NCBI GenBank assembly: GCA_028282805.1
Contig: JANQHD010000028.1
Span: 1-64,000, forward strand
Source of the DNA: Phycisphaeraceae bacterium
Lineage (GTDB): Bacteria; Planctomycetota; Phycisphaerae; Phycisphaerales; Zrk34
DNA: 64,000 nt
Reading direction: 5' to 3'
In this document: positions 17,479 through 25,684 of the stretch, one piece after another
Numbering within the stretch: the first letter of the stretch is position 1
Layout: every line of letters begins with the position of its first letter
Made by a program: the position numbers and the translations under genes
The notes under the pieces: model-generated
Told to the model about the DNA's origin: nothing
What the model saw: only the letters and a program-made list of their open reading frames with translations
The model's database searches: none

Positions 17479-17512
17479 CCGTCGCGAACCGCGGCGGCTT
17501 TTTGGTTGACGG
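17476..17512 (+). repeat. Right copy of 37-bp direct repeat bounding the island
   Basis: It matches 479-515 at 35 of 37 positions, including the hairpin GCCGTCGCG/CGCGGCGGC and the TTTTTGGTT tail. No tRNA sequence precedes this copy. It marks the point where the backbone resumes. Confidence 0.65.
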
Positions 17513-17578
17513 GATTCCCCTCGTTCCTGTTCCAGACCGGTCGCGCTTTAAGCCAAAGCCAGCTGCGCTGACATGCGC

Positions 17579-17620
17579 GCTTATGATTCTAATGTTCTCA
17601 AGAACATTAGAATCATAAGC
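17579..17620. repeat. Perfect 20-bp inverted repeat
   Basis: Left arm GCTTATGATTCTAATGTTCT (17579-17598), two bases CA, and the exact reverse complement at 17601-17620. It is AT-rich in a GC-rich setting, lies 67 bases outside the right direct repeat and 30 bases beyond the kinase stop. It could terminate the kinase transcript, bind a dimeric protein or be an element end. Confidence 0.8.
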
Positions 17621-17649
17621 GGCCGAAATAATCTTGTGCGCAAGGGTGA

Positions 17650-18741
17650 TTAACGCATCAGCAGCCAGGTGGCCAGCGCGGCGGCGGCGGCGGCGCAGCC
17701 GGCGGTCAGCAGCACGCGTTGGTGGTACACCCAGTTCGCCAGGTGGGTCAGCGGGGCGTGCTGCACCACCGACACGTTGCGGTGTTCGCGGAAGCGGCGC
17801 AGGTCGGCGATCAGCTCACGCACCGTCTGGTAGCGGTCGGCCGGGTCTTTCTGCAGGCAGTGCAGGCAGATCGCTTCCAGTTCCTTGGGGATCGTCAGGT
17901 CCGGCGCGACCTTCGACGGGGTCGGCGTGGGTTGTTCGAGGATCTGCTTGAGCACCTCTTCGACGGAGTTGCCGAACACCAGGTTCTTGTGCGTGAGTAC
18001 TTCGAACAAGATGGAGCCGAGGTTGTAGACGTCGGCGCGTTCGTCGATCTCGGCGTCGCCGCGCGCCTGTTCGGGCGACATGTACATCGGCGTGCCGTAC
18101 CGCCGGCCGGGCGCGGTGAGTTCCATCTCGACGCCTTTCTTGCCGGTGAGCAGTTCCTCGGCCTCGTCGAGGTTGATCTTCTCGCCGTGCACCTTGGCCA
18201 GGCCCCAGTCGAGCACCATGACCTCGCCGAACTCGCCGACGAGGATGTTGGCGGGTTTGAGGTCGCGGTGGATCACGCCGTGCGCGTGCGCGTAGTCGAT
18301 GGTGTGACACGCCTGGATCAGCACGTCGACCAGGCGGAGCAGCTTGTACTCCACGCGGGTTTGCGCGTTCTTGGCCGCGAGGTCCATGATGATCGACCGC
18401 AGGTCCCGGCCGACCAGCTTCTTCATGGTGAAGTACAGGGCGCCCTCGCGGTCGCGGCCGAGCTCGTAGAGCGGCACGGTGCCGGTGTGGGCGATCATGG
18501 CGGTCACGCGGGCCTCGCGCAGGAACCGCATGTTCTCCATCTCGTCGTCGCGCAGGTGCGGGTGCAGTTTTTTATAGACCACGACCCGGTGCAGGTTCTT
18601 GTCCAGGCAGGTCTCGAGCGTGGCGGTGCCGCCCTCGGTCAGGGGCTTGAAATCGACGTACTTCAGCGACCCGCTCAGCCAGTGCTTGGGGAGCTTGTCG
18701 TCGGTGTCTTCCATCTTGATGACGGGGTGTTCGTCGGCCAT
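17650..18741 (-). CDS. Membrane-anchored Ser/Thr protein kinase
   Basis: A Hanks-type kinase of 363 residues. The kinase domain covers most of the protein: a nucleotide-binding start [13 protein letters not shown], catalytic lysine region [11 protein letters not shown], catalytic loop [18 protein letters not shown] in place of DFG, and activation segment [21 protein letters not shown] single hydrophobic segment, [20 protein letters not shown], ends the protein, so the kinase is probably tail-anchored with its domain in the cytoplasm. The ATG at 18741 is preferred over the upstream in-frame start because residues before it have no kinase character and GGGAG precedes it. Planctomycetes have many such kinases; the substrate is unknown. 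Confidence 0.9.
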   Translation of the reverse strand: MADEHPVIKMEDTDDKLPKHWLSGSLKYVDFKPLTEGGTATLETCLDKNLHRVVVYKKLHPHLRDDEMENMRFLREARVTAMIAHTGTVPLYELGRDREGALYFTMKKLVGRDLRSIIMDLAAKNAQTRVEYKLLRLVDVLIQACHTIDYAHAHGVIHRDLKPANILVGEFGEVMVLDWGLAKVHGEKINLDEAEELLTGKKGVEMELTAPGRRYGTPMYMSPEQARGDAEIDERADVYNLGSILFEVLTHKNLVFGNSVEEVLKQILEQPTPTPSKVAPDLTIPKELEAICLHCLQKDPADRYQTVRELIADLRRFREHRNVSVVQHAPLTHLANWVYHQRVLLTAGCAAAAAALATWLLMR

Positions 18742-18834
18742 GTGCTGCCAAACTCCCTTTTGGTTTTGTGCATCGTATGCAAAGTCGGCCGGGGGGCAAT
18801 CCACGCCCGCCGGGCGTCGCTATACTAGGCCCCA

Positions 18835-20046
18835 ATGAAATACGCGATCATTATCCCGGACGGGGCGGCGGACTACCCGCTGGAGGTTTTAGACGGCAAA
18901 ACCCCGTTCGAGGCCGCACGCAAACCCCACACCGACGCCCTGGCCATCGAGGGCCGGCTGGGCGTGGTCCACACGACCCCCGACGGGTTCGCCGCGGGCT
19001 CGGATGTGTGTTCGATGTGCCTGCTGGGTTACGACCCGGCCGAGTACCACACCGGTCGCGCGCCGCTCGAGGCTGCGGCCATGGGCATCGAGACCGAGTT
19101 GAGCGACTGGGTCTTCCGCTGCAACCTCGTGACCGTGATCGACGGGCTCATGTCCGACCACTCGGCCGGCCACATCCCCACCCCCGAGGGCACGAAGCTG
19201 CTGACCGACTTCGCCGCCCACCTCGAAACGCAGGGCATCGCCGACGGCTTCACCTTTCACCCCGGCGTCAGCTACCGCAACATCATGGTCGACCGCGGCG
19301 GCCGGGAGTACGGCGACCTGAACACCGTGCCGCCGCACGACGTGCCGGGCGAGCCGATCAAAAAGCATCTGCCCAAGGGCGGGCCCAACGCAAAGCTGAT
19401 CCAACAGTTGATCGCCGAGAGCCAAACGCTGTTCGCCGACCACGAGGTCAACGCCACGCGCCGCGAGCTCAACGAGTCACCCGCCAGCTGCGTGTGGCTG
19501 TGGGGTTGCGGGCAGAAGCCCAACATGCCGACCTTCAAGGAGCTGTATGGCTTGAGCGGCGCGATGATCACGGCAGTCGACCTGCTGGCGGGCATCGCGG
19601 CGCTGATCGACTGGGATCGGCTCGACGTGCCCGGCATCACCGGCTACCACGACACGGACTACGCCGCCAAGGGCAGCTACGCGTGCAGCGCGCTCGACGT
19701 GTACGACATCGTCTGCGTGCACGTCGAGGCGCCCGACGAGGCCAGCCACCAGGCCGACGCCGCGACCAAGGTCGCCAGCATCGAGTCGATCGACAAGCAC
19801 GTCGTCGGCCCGGTCGCCGAGAAGCTGCGCACGTTCGACCAGTGGCGGTTGCTGTACCTGCCGGACCACTATACCTGCGTGCACAACCGCAAGCACGACG
19901 CCACGCCGCCGCCGTTCATGATGGCCGGCACCGGCGTGTCGCGGCTGCGCGAGCTGCCCATGAGCGAGAAGAACGCCGAGGCGTCGGGCCTGGTCATCGA
20001 GTTCGGCCACGAGTTGATGGAATACTTCCTGCGCAGCGGCACCTGA
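18835..20046 (+). CDS. apgM: 2,3-bisphosphoglycerate-independent phosphoglycerate mutase, ApgM type
   Basis: A 403-residue alkaline-phosphatase-superfamily enzyme that interconverts 3- and 2-phosphoglycerate in glycolysis. It starts MKYAIIIPDGAAD, where the DG pair supplies metal ligands; GSDVCSMCLLGYDP holds the likely nucleophile serine and the conserved LLGYDP of archaeal-type iPGM. The later metal ligands are in YDIVCVHVEAPDEASHQ and YLPDHYT. The length is usual for ApgM. It stands 93 bases from the divergently read kinase gene and is followed after 24 bases by a sulfatase, which may be cotranscribed. Confidence 0.9.
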   Translation: MKYAIIIPDGAADYPLEVLDGKTPFEAARKPHTDALAIEGRLGVVHTTPDGFAAGSDVCSMCLLGYDPAEYHTGRAPLEAAAMGIETELSDWVFRCNLVTVIDGLMSDHSAGHIPTPEGTKLLTDFAAHLETQGIADGFTFHPGVSYRNIMVDRGGREYGDLNTVPPHDVPGEPIKKHLPKGGPNAKLIQQLIAESQTLFADHEVNATRRELNESPASCVWLWGCGQKPNMPTFKELYGLSGAMITAVDLLAGIAALIDWDRLDVPGITGYHDTDYAAKGSYACSALDVYDIVCVHVEAPDEASHQADAATKVASIESIDKHVVGPVAEKLRTFDQWRLLYLPDHYTCVHNRKHDATPPPFMMAGTGVSRLRELPMSEKNAEASGLVIEFGHELMEYFLRSGT

Positions 20047-20070
20047 GCGATTACCACAGCGAGGTTCGAG

Positions 20071-22008
20071 ATGATCACACGCGCATTTATTGGGGTGGCG
20101 TTCTGCTTGGCGTTGTTCTGCGTCGCACGCGGGGCGGTGGCGGAAGAGGCGTTCGACAAGCCGAACATCTTGTGGCTGAGCTTCGAGGACACCAGCCCGT
20201 ACGCGTTCGGCTGCTACGGCAACACGGAGGTGAACACGCCGAACGTCGACGCGCTGGCGAAGCGCGGCGTGGTGATGACCAACGCTTCGTCGGTCGCGCC
20301 GCACTGTTCGCCGGCCCGATCGTCGATCATCTCCGGGTGCTTCGCCACGACCTATGGCACCGACTGGCACCGGCAGGCGTGGCGTGTGCCCGAAGACCGC
20401 TACTTTTTTCCGTCGTTGATGCGCAAGGCCGGCTACTTCACGACGAACAACAGCAAGACGGACTACAACTGCACGGGTGAGAGCTGGAAGGCCGCCGAGC
20501 GGTTCTGGGACGAGCAGGGCAAGAACGCAACGTACAACAGCCCGAAGCGCAGGGCGGGCCAACCGTTTTTCGGCGTGTTCAACTCGACCGTGTCGCACAT
20601 GGGGCGTGTGCGGTCGATTCACACACGGCAGCGCCGGGCGTTCGACGGGTACGACCCGTACCAGCTGACGCTGCCGCCGCACGTGCCGGACTTGCCGGAG
20701 GTTCGCAGCGATTTCGCGTTGCACCTCGAGGGGGCGCACGACGTCGACCAATGGGTGAAGCTGTTTTTGGACGACCTGAAAGCACGCGGGCTCGACGACG
20801 ACACGATCGTTTTCGTGTTTTCCGACCACGGCGGCTGCCTACCGCGCGGCAAGGCGTTTCCCTACGAGACCGGCCTTCGCGCGGTGATGGTGGTGCACGT
20901 GCCCGAAAAATGGCGCGACCGCTGCGGCCTGACCATGGGCACGACGAGCGATCGGCTCATGGGCTTCGAAGACCTCGCGCCGACCGTGTTACGCCTCGCG
21001 GGCGTCGAGGTGCCGGATTACATGCAGGGCCGGTCGTTCATGGAACCCGGCACGGAAGAGAAAGAGATTCAGTTCGGCTTCCGCTGCAACACCGGCTCCC
21101 ACTACGACCCGAGCCGCACGGCGTACGACGGGCGGTTCAAGTACATCCGCAGCTACACGCCTTACAAGCCGTACGGCCTTCGGCAGAGCTACCAGTGGGG
21201 CGTGCCCGGGCAGTTCGCGTGGGACGTGCAGTACCACGAGGGCAAAGCGAAGCCCGAACACCAGGGCTTTTTCGAGCCGAAGCCGACCGAGCAGTTGTTC
21301 GATTTGAAAGCCGACCCGTGGGAGATGAACGACCTTGCGCAGGACCCGCGTTACCGGGATGAACTGGAACGTTTGCGCGAGGCGGTCAGCGCGCACGTGC
21401 GATCGACGAGGGACTTGGGCTTCTTCCCGCGCACGACGCGCACCAAGTCGGACGAGCTGTCGCTGTACGAATGGGTGCGTGAAACGGATTACCCGCTAGG
21501 CGAGTTGATCGAGGCGGCGGAAGTCGCGAGTGAAAACAGCATCGAGAACGCCGACCGGCTGGTCGCGTACCTCGGAAGCGACAAGCCGGAGATACGTTTT
21601 TGGGGCGCATCGGGCATGGCGACGCTGGCCAGCCGGGGCGTGATGGAGGAGGTGCCCGCCGAGCTGCTCGCCGCGGTCGACGACGAGAACGAAGAGGTGT
21701 CGGTCACCGCGGCCGAGGCGTTGGGTTACCTCGAGCGCGCCGATGTGGGATTGCCGGTGCTGGTCAAACACCTTAAAAACAAGAGCGCTTTCGCCGCGTC
21801 GGCGTTGGAGGGGTTGGGCGAGCTGGCCCGGCCGATCGTGGGCGAACTGAAGGGCATGGAAGGCCGAATGGAAGTGCGGTCGTTGTTGATCAACTTCGGC
21901 GAGTTGCCTTACGAGGCGTACTACCCACCCAAGGACCACGAGGCGGGCTACAAGGTCAACCGTGAGCGGCGCAACTGGCGTTTGCCTTCGCCGAACCCCG
22001 CGCCGTAA
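20071..22008 (+). CDS. Secreted sulfatase with C-terminal HEAT-like repeats
   Basis: A 645-residue type I sulfatase. A signal peptide (IGVAFCLALFCVARGAVAEE) is followed by DKPNILWLSFEDTSPYAFGC, where the usual acidic metal ligands occur, and by HCSPARSSIISG: Cys79 in C-x-P-x-R is the residue converted to formylglycine. FVFSDHGGCLPRGK gives the remaining metal site. After about residue 470 the sequence changes to alanine-rich helical pairs (RFWGASGMATLASRG, VTAAEALGYLERADVG), consistent with HEAT repeats, an addition also known in other planctomycete sulfatases. It should hydrolyse sulfate esters of marine or host glycans outside the cytoplasm. It is 13 bases upstream of an aldo/keto reductase, probably one operon. 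Confidence 0.9.
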   Translation: MITRAFIGVAFCLALFCVARGAVAEEAFDKPNILWLSFEDTSPYAFGCYGNTEVNTPNVDALAKRGVVMTNASSVAPHCSPARSSIISGCFATTYGTDWHRQAWRVPEDRYFFPSLMRKAGYFTTNNSKTDYNCTGESWKAAERFWDEQGKNATYNSPKRRAGQPFFGVFNSTVSHMGRVRSIHTRQRRAFDGYDPYQLTLPPHVPDLPEVRSDFALHLEGAHDVDQWVKLFLDDLKARGLDDDTIVFVFSDHGGCLPRGKAFPYETGLRAVMVVHVPEKWRDRCGLTMGTTSDRLMGFEDLAPTVLRLAGVEVPDYMQGRSFMEPGTEEKEIQFGFRCNTGSHYDPSRTAYDGRFKYIRSYTPYKPYGLRQSYQWGVPGQFAWDVQYHEGKAKPEHQGFFEPKPTEQLFDLKADPWEMNDLAQDPRYRDELERLREAVSAHVRSTRDLGFFPRTTRTKSDELSLYEWVRETDYPLGELIEAAEVASENSIENADRLVAYLGSDKPEIRFWGASGMATLASRGVMEEVPAELLAAVDDENEEVSVTAAEALGYLERADVGLPVLVKHLKNKSAFAASALEGLGELARPIVGELKGMEGRMEVRSLLINFGELPYEAYYPPKDHEAGYKVNRERRNWRLPSPNPAP

Positions 22009-22021
22009 GCAGGAGCGCACG

Positions 22022-22957
22022 ATGAAGTATCGACGGCTTGGCCGGAGTGAGTTGGTCGTGTCGGTGATCGGCATGGGCACGTGGCAGTTCGGCGGCGAGT
22101 GGGGCAAGGACTTCGAGCAGGGCGAGGTCGACGCGATGTTCGACCGCGCCCGCGACGTGGGCATCAACCTGATCGACACCGCCGAGTGCTACGGCGACCA
22201 CACGTCGGAGGCGTTCGTCGGCGCAGCGATCGGGCGCGACCGCGAGAAGTGGGTGCTGGCGACAAAGTTCGGCCACAAGTTTCATGCGCCGTTCGACCGC
22301 AGCGAGCCGCGCTCGGCGGCCGACGTGCGCGTGCAATTGGAGGATTCGCTGCGGGCGCTGCGGACGGATTACATCGACCTGTACCAGTACCATTCGTGGC
22401 GGGCGGAGGAGTTTTTTAACGACGACGTCATGGCGGAACTGGAGAAGGCGAAGGCCGAGGGCAAGGTGCGCCACGTCGCCAACAGCATCACCAGCAAGAC
22501 CGAGACGCACGTCGACCAGGTGGCCGCGTCGTCGGCGCGGCACGTCGAGGCGATCCAGTTGGTTTACAACCGCCTCGACCAACGGCCGGAGGCGGGGGTC
22601 TTCCCGCTGTGCGTGGCGCAGGATTTGGGGGTGCTGGCGCGCGTGCCGTTGGCGAGCGGTTACCTGAGCGGGCGTTACAAGCCGGGCCACAAGTTCGACG
22701 CCAACGAGGTGCGCGGCAAGTGGCACGGCGAGGCGGATCGCAACGCGAAGCTCGCCGAGGCCGAGCGGATCAAGGCCGAGGAACTGCCGGCGGGTGTAGA
22801 CATGGCGCAGTGGGCGCTGGCGTGGTGTTTGCTGCACCCGGCGGTGACGTGCGTGATCCCCGGCTGCAAGAGCGTCGAGCAGGTTGCGTCGAACGCGGCG
22901 GCGGCGGAGTTGGACATGGTCGCCGCCGACCACCCGCAGGCTGTCGTGCTAGAATAG
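22022..22957 (+). CDS. Aldo/keto reductase
   Basis: A 311-residue NADPH-dependent TIM-barrel oxidoreductase. The catalytic tetrad can be placed in LIDTAECYGDHTSE (Asp, Tyr), LATKFGHKF (Lys) and LYQYHSW (His). The C-terminal nucleotide-binding part has CVIPGCKSVEQVASN. The ATG at 22022 is preceded by CAGGAG and opens with MKYRRLGRSELVVSVIGMGT, the standard start of the family, so the longer upstream frame is not used. It follows the sulfatase by 13 bases and may act on a sugar released by it; that link is inference from position. Confidence 0.92.
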   Translation: MKYRRLGRSELVVSVIGMGTWQFGGEWGKDFEQGEVDAMFDRARDVGINLIDTAECYGDHTSEAFVGAAIGRDREKWVLATKFGHKFHAPFDRSEPRSAADVRVQLEDSLRALRTDYIDLYQYHSWRAEEFFNDDVMAELEKAKAEGKVRHVANSITSKTETHVDQVAASSARHVEAIQLVYNRLDQRPEAGVFPLCVAQDLGVLARVPLASGYLSGRYKPGHKFDANEVRGKWHGEADRNAKLAEAERIKAEELPAGVDMAQWALAWCLLHPAVTCVIPGCKSVEQVASNAAAAELDMVAADHPQAVVLE

Positions 22958-22985
22958 AACCTTCAGGGCACAGCTGGAGGTGCGC

Positions 22986-24335
22986 ATGAACCGGGGCTTG
23001 ACCGCGCTGATGATGGGGCTGTGGTGTGGCGGCGCGCTGTGGGCGCAGGCCACGCAACCCGAAAAACGTTACACCGTCGAGCACGACACCGAGCGTGTCA
23101 CGGCGACGCTGCGCATCAATTGCCCCGACGGACAGTTGGCGTGGGCGGACGTGATCGCGGGTCTGGCCGAGGCCAAGGGCTACGGCGTCGAGGCGTTGGA
23201 GGGCGTGCTGCCCGACAAGACCCGGCCGATCGATTCACGCAAGACGCGCTTGATGATCCTTGCGACCGACCGGTTGCTGGGCGACGGCGTGACGCTGCGC
23301 GTCGAACGCGAAGAGAACGCCGACCCGGTGCTGGTGCTGACGCTCGACCGCTTGGCGCTGTTGGAGAGCAAACGCCGATTCACGTCGCGCGTGCGGCGTT
23401 ACGTCGACAAGACCGTCGGCCGGTGGGGCGGCAGCGGCCAGCGCTACGGCCTCCGGCTCGACGAGGGCTGGGCCGACGCGCCGCCCGAGCGCACGCTGGT
23501 CGTGATGCTGCACGGCATCAACTCCGACCCGAACCGGCTGGGCAGCATGCTCGCGCCGGTGCGCGCCGCGGGCCTGCCGTGTGCGACGTTCTGTTACCCC
23601 AACGACCAGCCGATCGCCGACTCGGCCGGGGCGCTGGCCGAGGCTTTGAGAAAAGTCAAACGCGACAACCCCCAGCGCAAGGTCGCGCTGCTGACGCACT
23701 CGATGGGCGGCCTGGTGGCACGCGAGGCGATCGAAAACAAGCGGCTCGACCCCGGCAACGTCGAGCGGCTGATCATGATCGCGCCGCCGACGCACGGCTC
23801 GAACCTCGCGCCGTTCGCGTTCGCGATCGAGTGGGTCGATCACATCACCGACGGCCGACGGGTCGAGCACTGGCGCGAGCTGCTGGCGTGGGTGGAAGAC
23901 GGGCTCGGCGAGGCGAGCGACGACCTGACGCCGGGCTCGGCGTTTTTGACCACACTCAACGGGCGCGAGCGGAACGCGAGCGTGAGTTACACGCTGCTGC
24001 TCGGCACGGGCGCGCCGATGAAGGACGCGTGGGTCGATAAGTTCCGCGCGTCGCTGGTCGACGAGAAGAACACCAGCCGGTTTGCCCGGCTGTTCGGGCC
24101 GAAGCTCGAGCAGATGCTCGGCGACCTCGACGAGGTGCGCGCCGGCAAGGGCGACGGCGCGGTCGCGGTCGAACGCGGCCGATTGGCGGGCGTCGATGAC
24201 ACGATCTTGCTGCCGTTCGACCACCTGCGGGTGATGGGCGACGGCGATACGAAAACCGAGCGGGCGGTGCGCGACGTGGTTTACCAACGGCTGGGCGTCA
24301 AGGGCGCTGCGCGAGAGGCGCAACAAGCCCCTTGA
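22986..24335 (+). CDS. Secreted alpha/beta-hydrolase, lipase-like
   Basis: A 449-residue protein starting with a signal peptide (LTALMMGLWCGGALWAQA). The hydrolase core begins near residue 170 with LVVMLHGINSDPNR; the nucleophile elbow is LTHSMGGLVA and PPTHGSNLAPFA follows, as in PGAP1/lecithin-acyltransferase-like lipases. The N-terminal 150 residues have no family I recognise. The ATG at 22986 has GGAGG just upstream. It begins 28 bases after the aldo/keto reductase. The substrate is unknown; an ester or lipid of the envelope is plausible. Confidence 0.8.
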   Translation: MNRGLTALMMGLWCGGALWAQATQPEKRYTVEHDTERVTATLRINCPDGQLAWADVIAGLAEAKGYGVEALEGVLPDKTRPIDSRKTRLMILATDRLLGDGVTLRVEREENADPVLVLTLDRLALLESKRRFTSRVRRYVDKTVGRWGGSGQRYGLRLDEGWADAPPERTLVVMLHGINSDPNRLGSMLAPVRAAGLPCATFCYPNDQPIADSAGALAEALRKVKRDNPQRKVALLTHSMGGLVAREAIENKRLDPGNVERLIMIAPPTHGSNLAPFAFAIEWVDHITDGRRVEHWRELLAWVEDGLGEASDDLTPGSAFLTTLNGRERNASVSYTLLLGTGAPMKDAWVDKFRASLVDEKNTSRFARLFGPKLEQMLGDLDEVRAGKGDGAVAVERGRLAGVDDTILLPFDHLRVMGDGDTKTERAVRDVVYQRLGVKGAAREAQQAP

Positions 24336-24405
24336 TTGCGGCAAGCGGGGGGCAGGCGGTACAGTATGGGCTCAACGGTTCGGCCGTTGTGTATGGGGGT
24401 GGACC

Positions 24406-25590
24406 ATGTCTGCGAAGGTTGTCTGCCACAGCTGTGGCAAGAAGTACAAGTGGAACGATCAGTACGCCGGGCGCAAGATCAAGTGCGAGTGTGGCGCGGT
24501 GTTTCGCATGGTTTTGCCCGAGGCGCCCGAAACGTCGCAGGCCTCGAAAACGCCACCGAAAGCCCAGACCCCACCGCCGACGCCGCCCAAGCCCCCGAAA
24601 CCGCCGAAACCGCCGAAACCGCCGAAGCCCAAGGCGCCCGAGACCGGCCCGCTGGAGCTGGCCGACGAGCCGCCCGCGCCGCCGGTGTCGGCCACGTCGC
24701 CCGCCGAATGCCCCAAGTGCCACAGCGCGATCCAGCCCGGCGCGGTGCTGTGCGTGTCGTGTGGCTACCACCTGAAGACCGGCCAGTCGATGCGGACCAG
24801 CCAGGCCGCGGACATCGAAGACCTCAAGCAGCGCGACCAGGAAGACATGGAGCGCGCCTACCACTTCAAGGAATGGACCGCGCCGCTCATCCTGCTGGCG
24901 GTCGGTTTTGTAGTGCTGATGTTCGCCGCCTATCTGCAGGCCCGCGCCGATCGGATCGCGTGGGAAAAAGCCGATCAGGAGTTCGCGCAAAAGTACGGCA
25001 ACCAATCGAGCGTCTATCCCACCGAGGACGAGGTCGGCGGCGTGGTTGAAGAAGCGGCCGTTGACACCGAAACCAACGACGCGGCGGCCGATGAGGACGC
25101 GACGGCTGGCGACGAAGACCTCGACGGCCTCGAGGACACGGCCCACGCCGGCGATCCGGAAGACGATGATTATTACGGAGTTGAGGACACGAGCGCCGTG
25201 GAAGGCGCGGTCGTCAAGGCGCTCTCGACGGTCATGTTGATGGTCTTTTTTGTTGTCAAGACGATCATCGGAACGATCACGATGCTGGTTGCTTGCGCGT
25301 TTTGCGTCAAGCTGTTCGACGTCAGCTTCGGCAACCTGCTCAGCGCGCTGGTCAAGTTCCCCGCGATCTATGTGTTTGCCGGCGGCATCTACGACCTGCT
25401 CCAGGCCGTCACCGGTGGGTTCTGGTACCTCAGTTTCAGTGTCTGGACGTTTGTCACCTTTGGCTTGCTGAGCTGGTTGTTCGACCTGGATACCGATGAG
25501 ACATGGTTTGTGCTGACCGCCATCATCGTTTCCAAGGTCGCGATGATCTTCTTGATCGCGACCGCCCTGTATAACGTATTCCTGCGTTAA
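24406..25590 (+). CDS. Zinc-ribbon membrane protein with proline-rich linker
   Basis: A 394-residue protein of unknown function with clear parts. Residues 1-35 form a zinc ribbon (VVCHSCGKKYKWNDQYAGRK then KCECG), a motif common at the start of planctomycete proteins. A proline-lysine-rich linker follows, with repeats of PPKPPKPP. A second zinc ribbon, CPKCHSAIQPGAVLCVSCGY, then a transmembrane segment (LILLAVGFVVLMFAAYL), a very acidic stretch (DTETNDAAADEDAT) and at least three further hydrophobic segments to the end complete it. It lies in the same direction as the hydrolase, 70 bases downstream. Confidence 0.8.
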   Translation: MSAKVVCHSCGKKYKWNDQYAGRKIKCECGAVFRMVLPEAPETSQASKTPPKAQTPPPTPPKPPKPPKPPKPPKPKAPETGPLELADEPPAPPVSATSPAECPKCHSAIQPGAVLCVSCGYHLKTGQSMRTSQAADIEDLKQRDQEDMERAYHFKEWTAPLILLAVGFVVLMFAAYLQARADRIAWEKADQEFAQKYGNQSSVYPTEDEVGGVVEEAAVDTETNDAAADEDATAGDEDLDGLEDTAHAGDPEDDDYYGVEDTSAVEGAVVKALSTVMLMVFFVVKTIIGTITMLVACAFCVKLFDVSFGNLLSALVKFPAIYVFAGGIYDLLQAVTGGFWYLSFSVWTFVTFGLLSWLFDLDTDETWFVLTAIIVSKVAMIFLIATALYNVFLR

Positions 25591-25684
25591 CCGGGCAGCG
25601 TCGCGTGCGCCCCGAGAGCAACCCGTCGCACGCTTGGGGCTATGCCTAGCCCGGTGGCGGGCTGAACGGCACGGTCGCGAGCGG

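Noticed and set aside
18768-20480. Long open frame of 570 codons overlapping apgM and the first sulfatase
   Set aside because: Arginine/glycine-rich translation without any domain, in another frame over two clearly conserved genes; a high-GC shadow.
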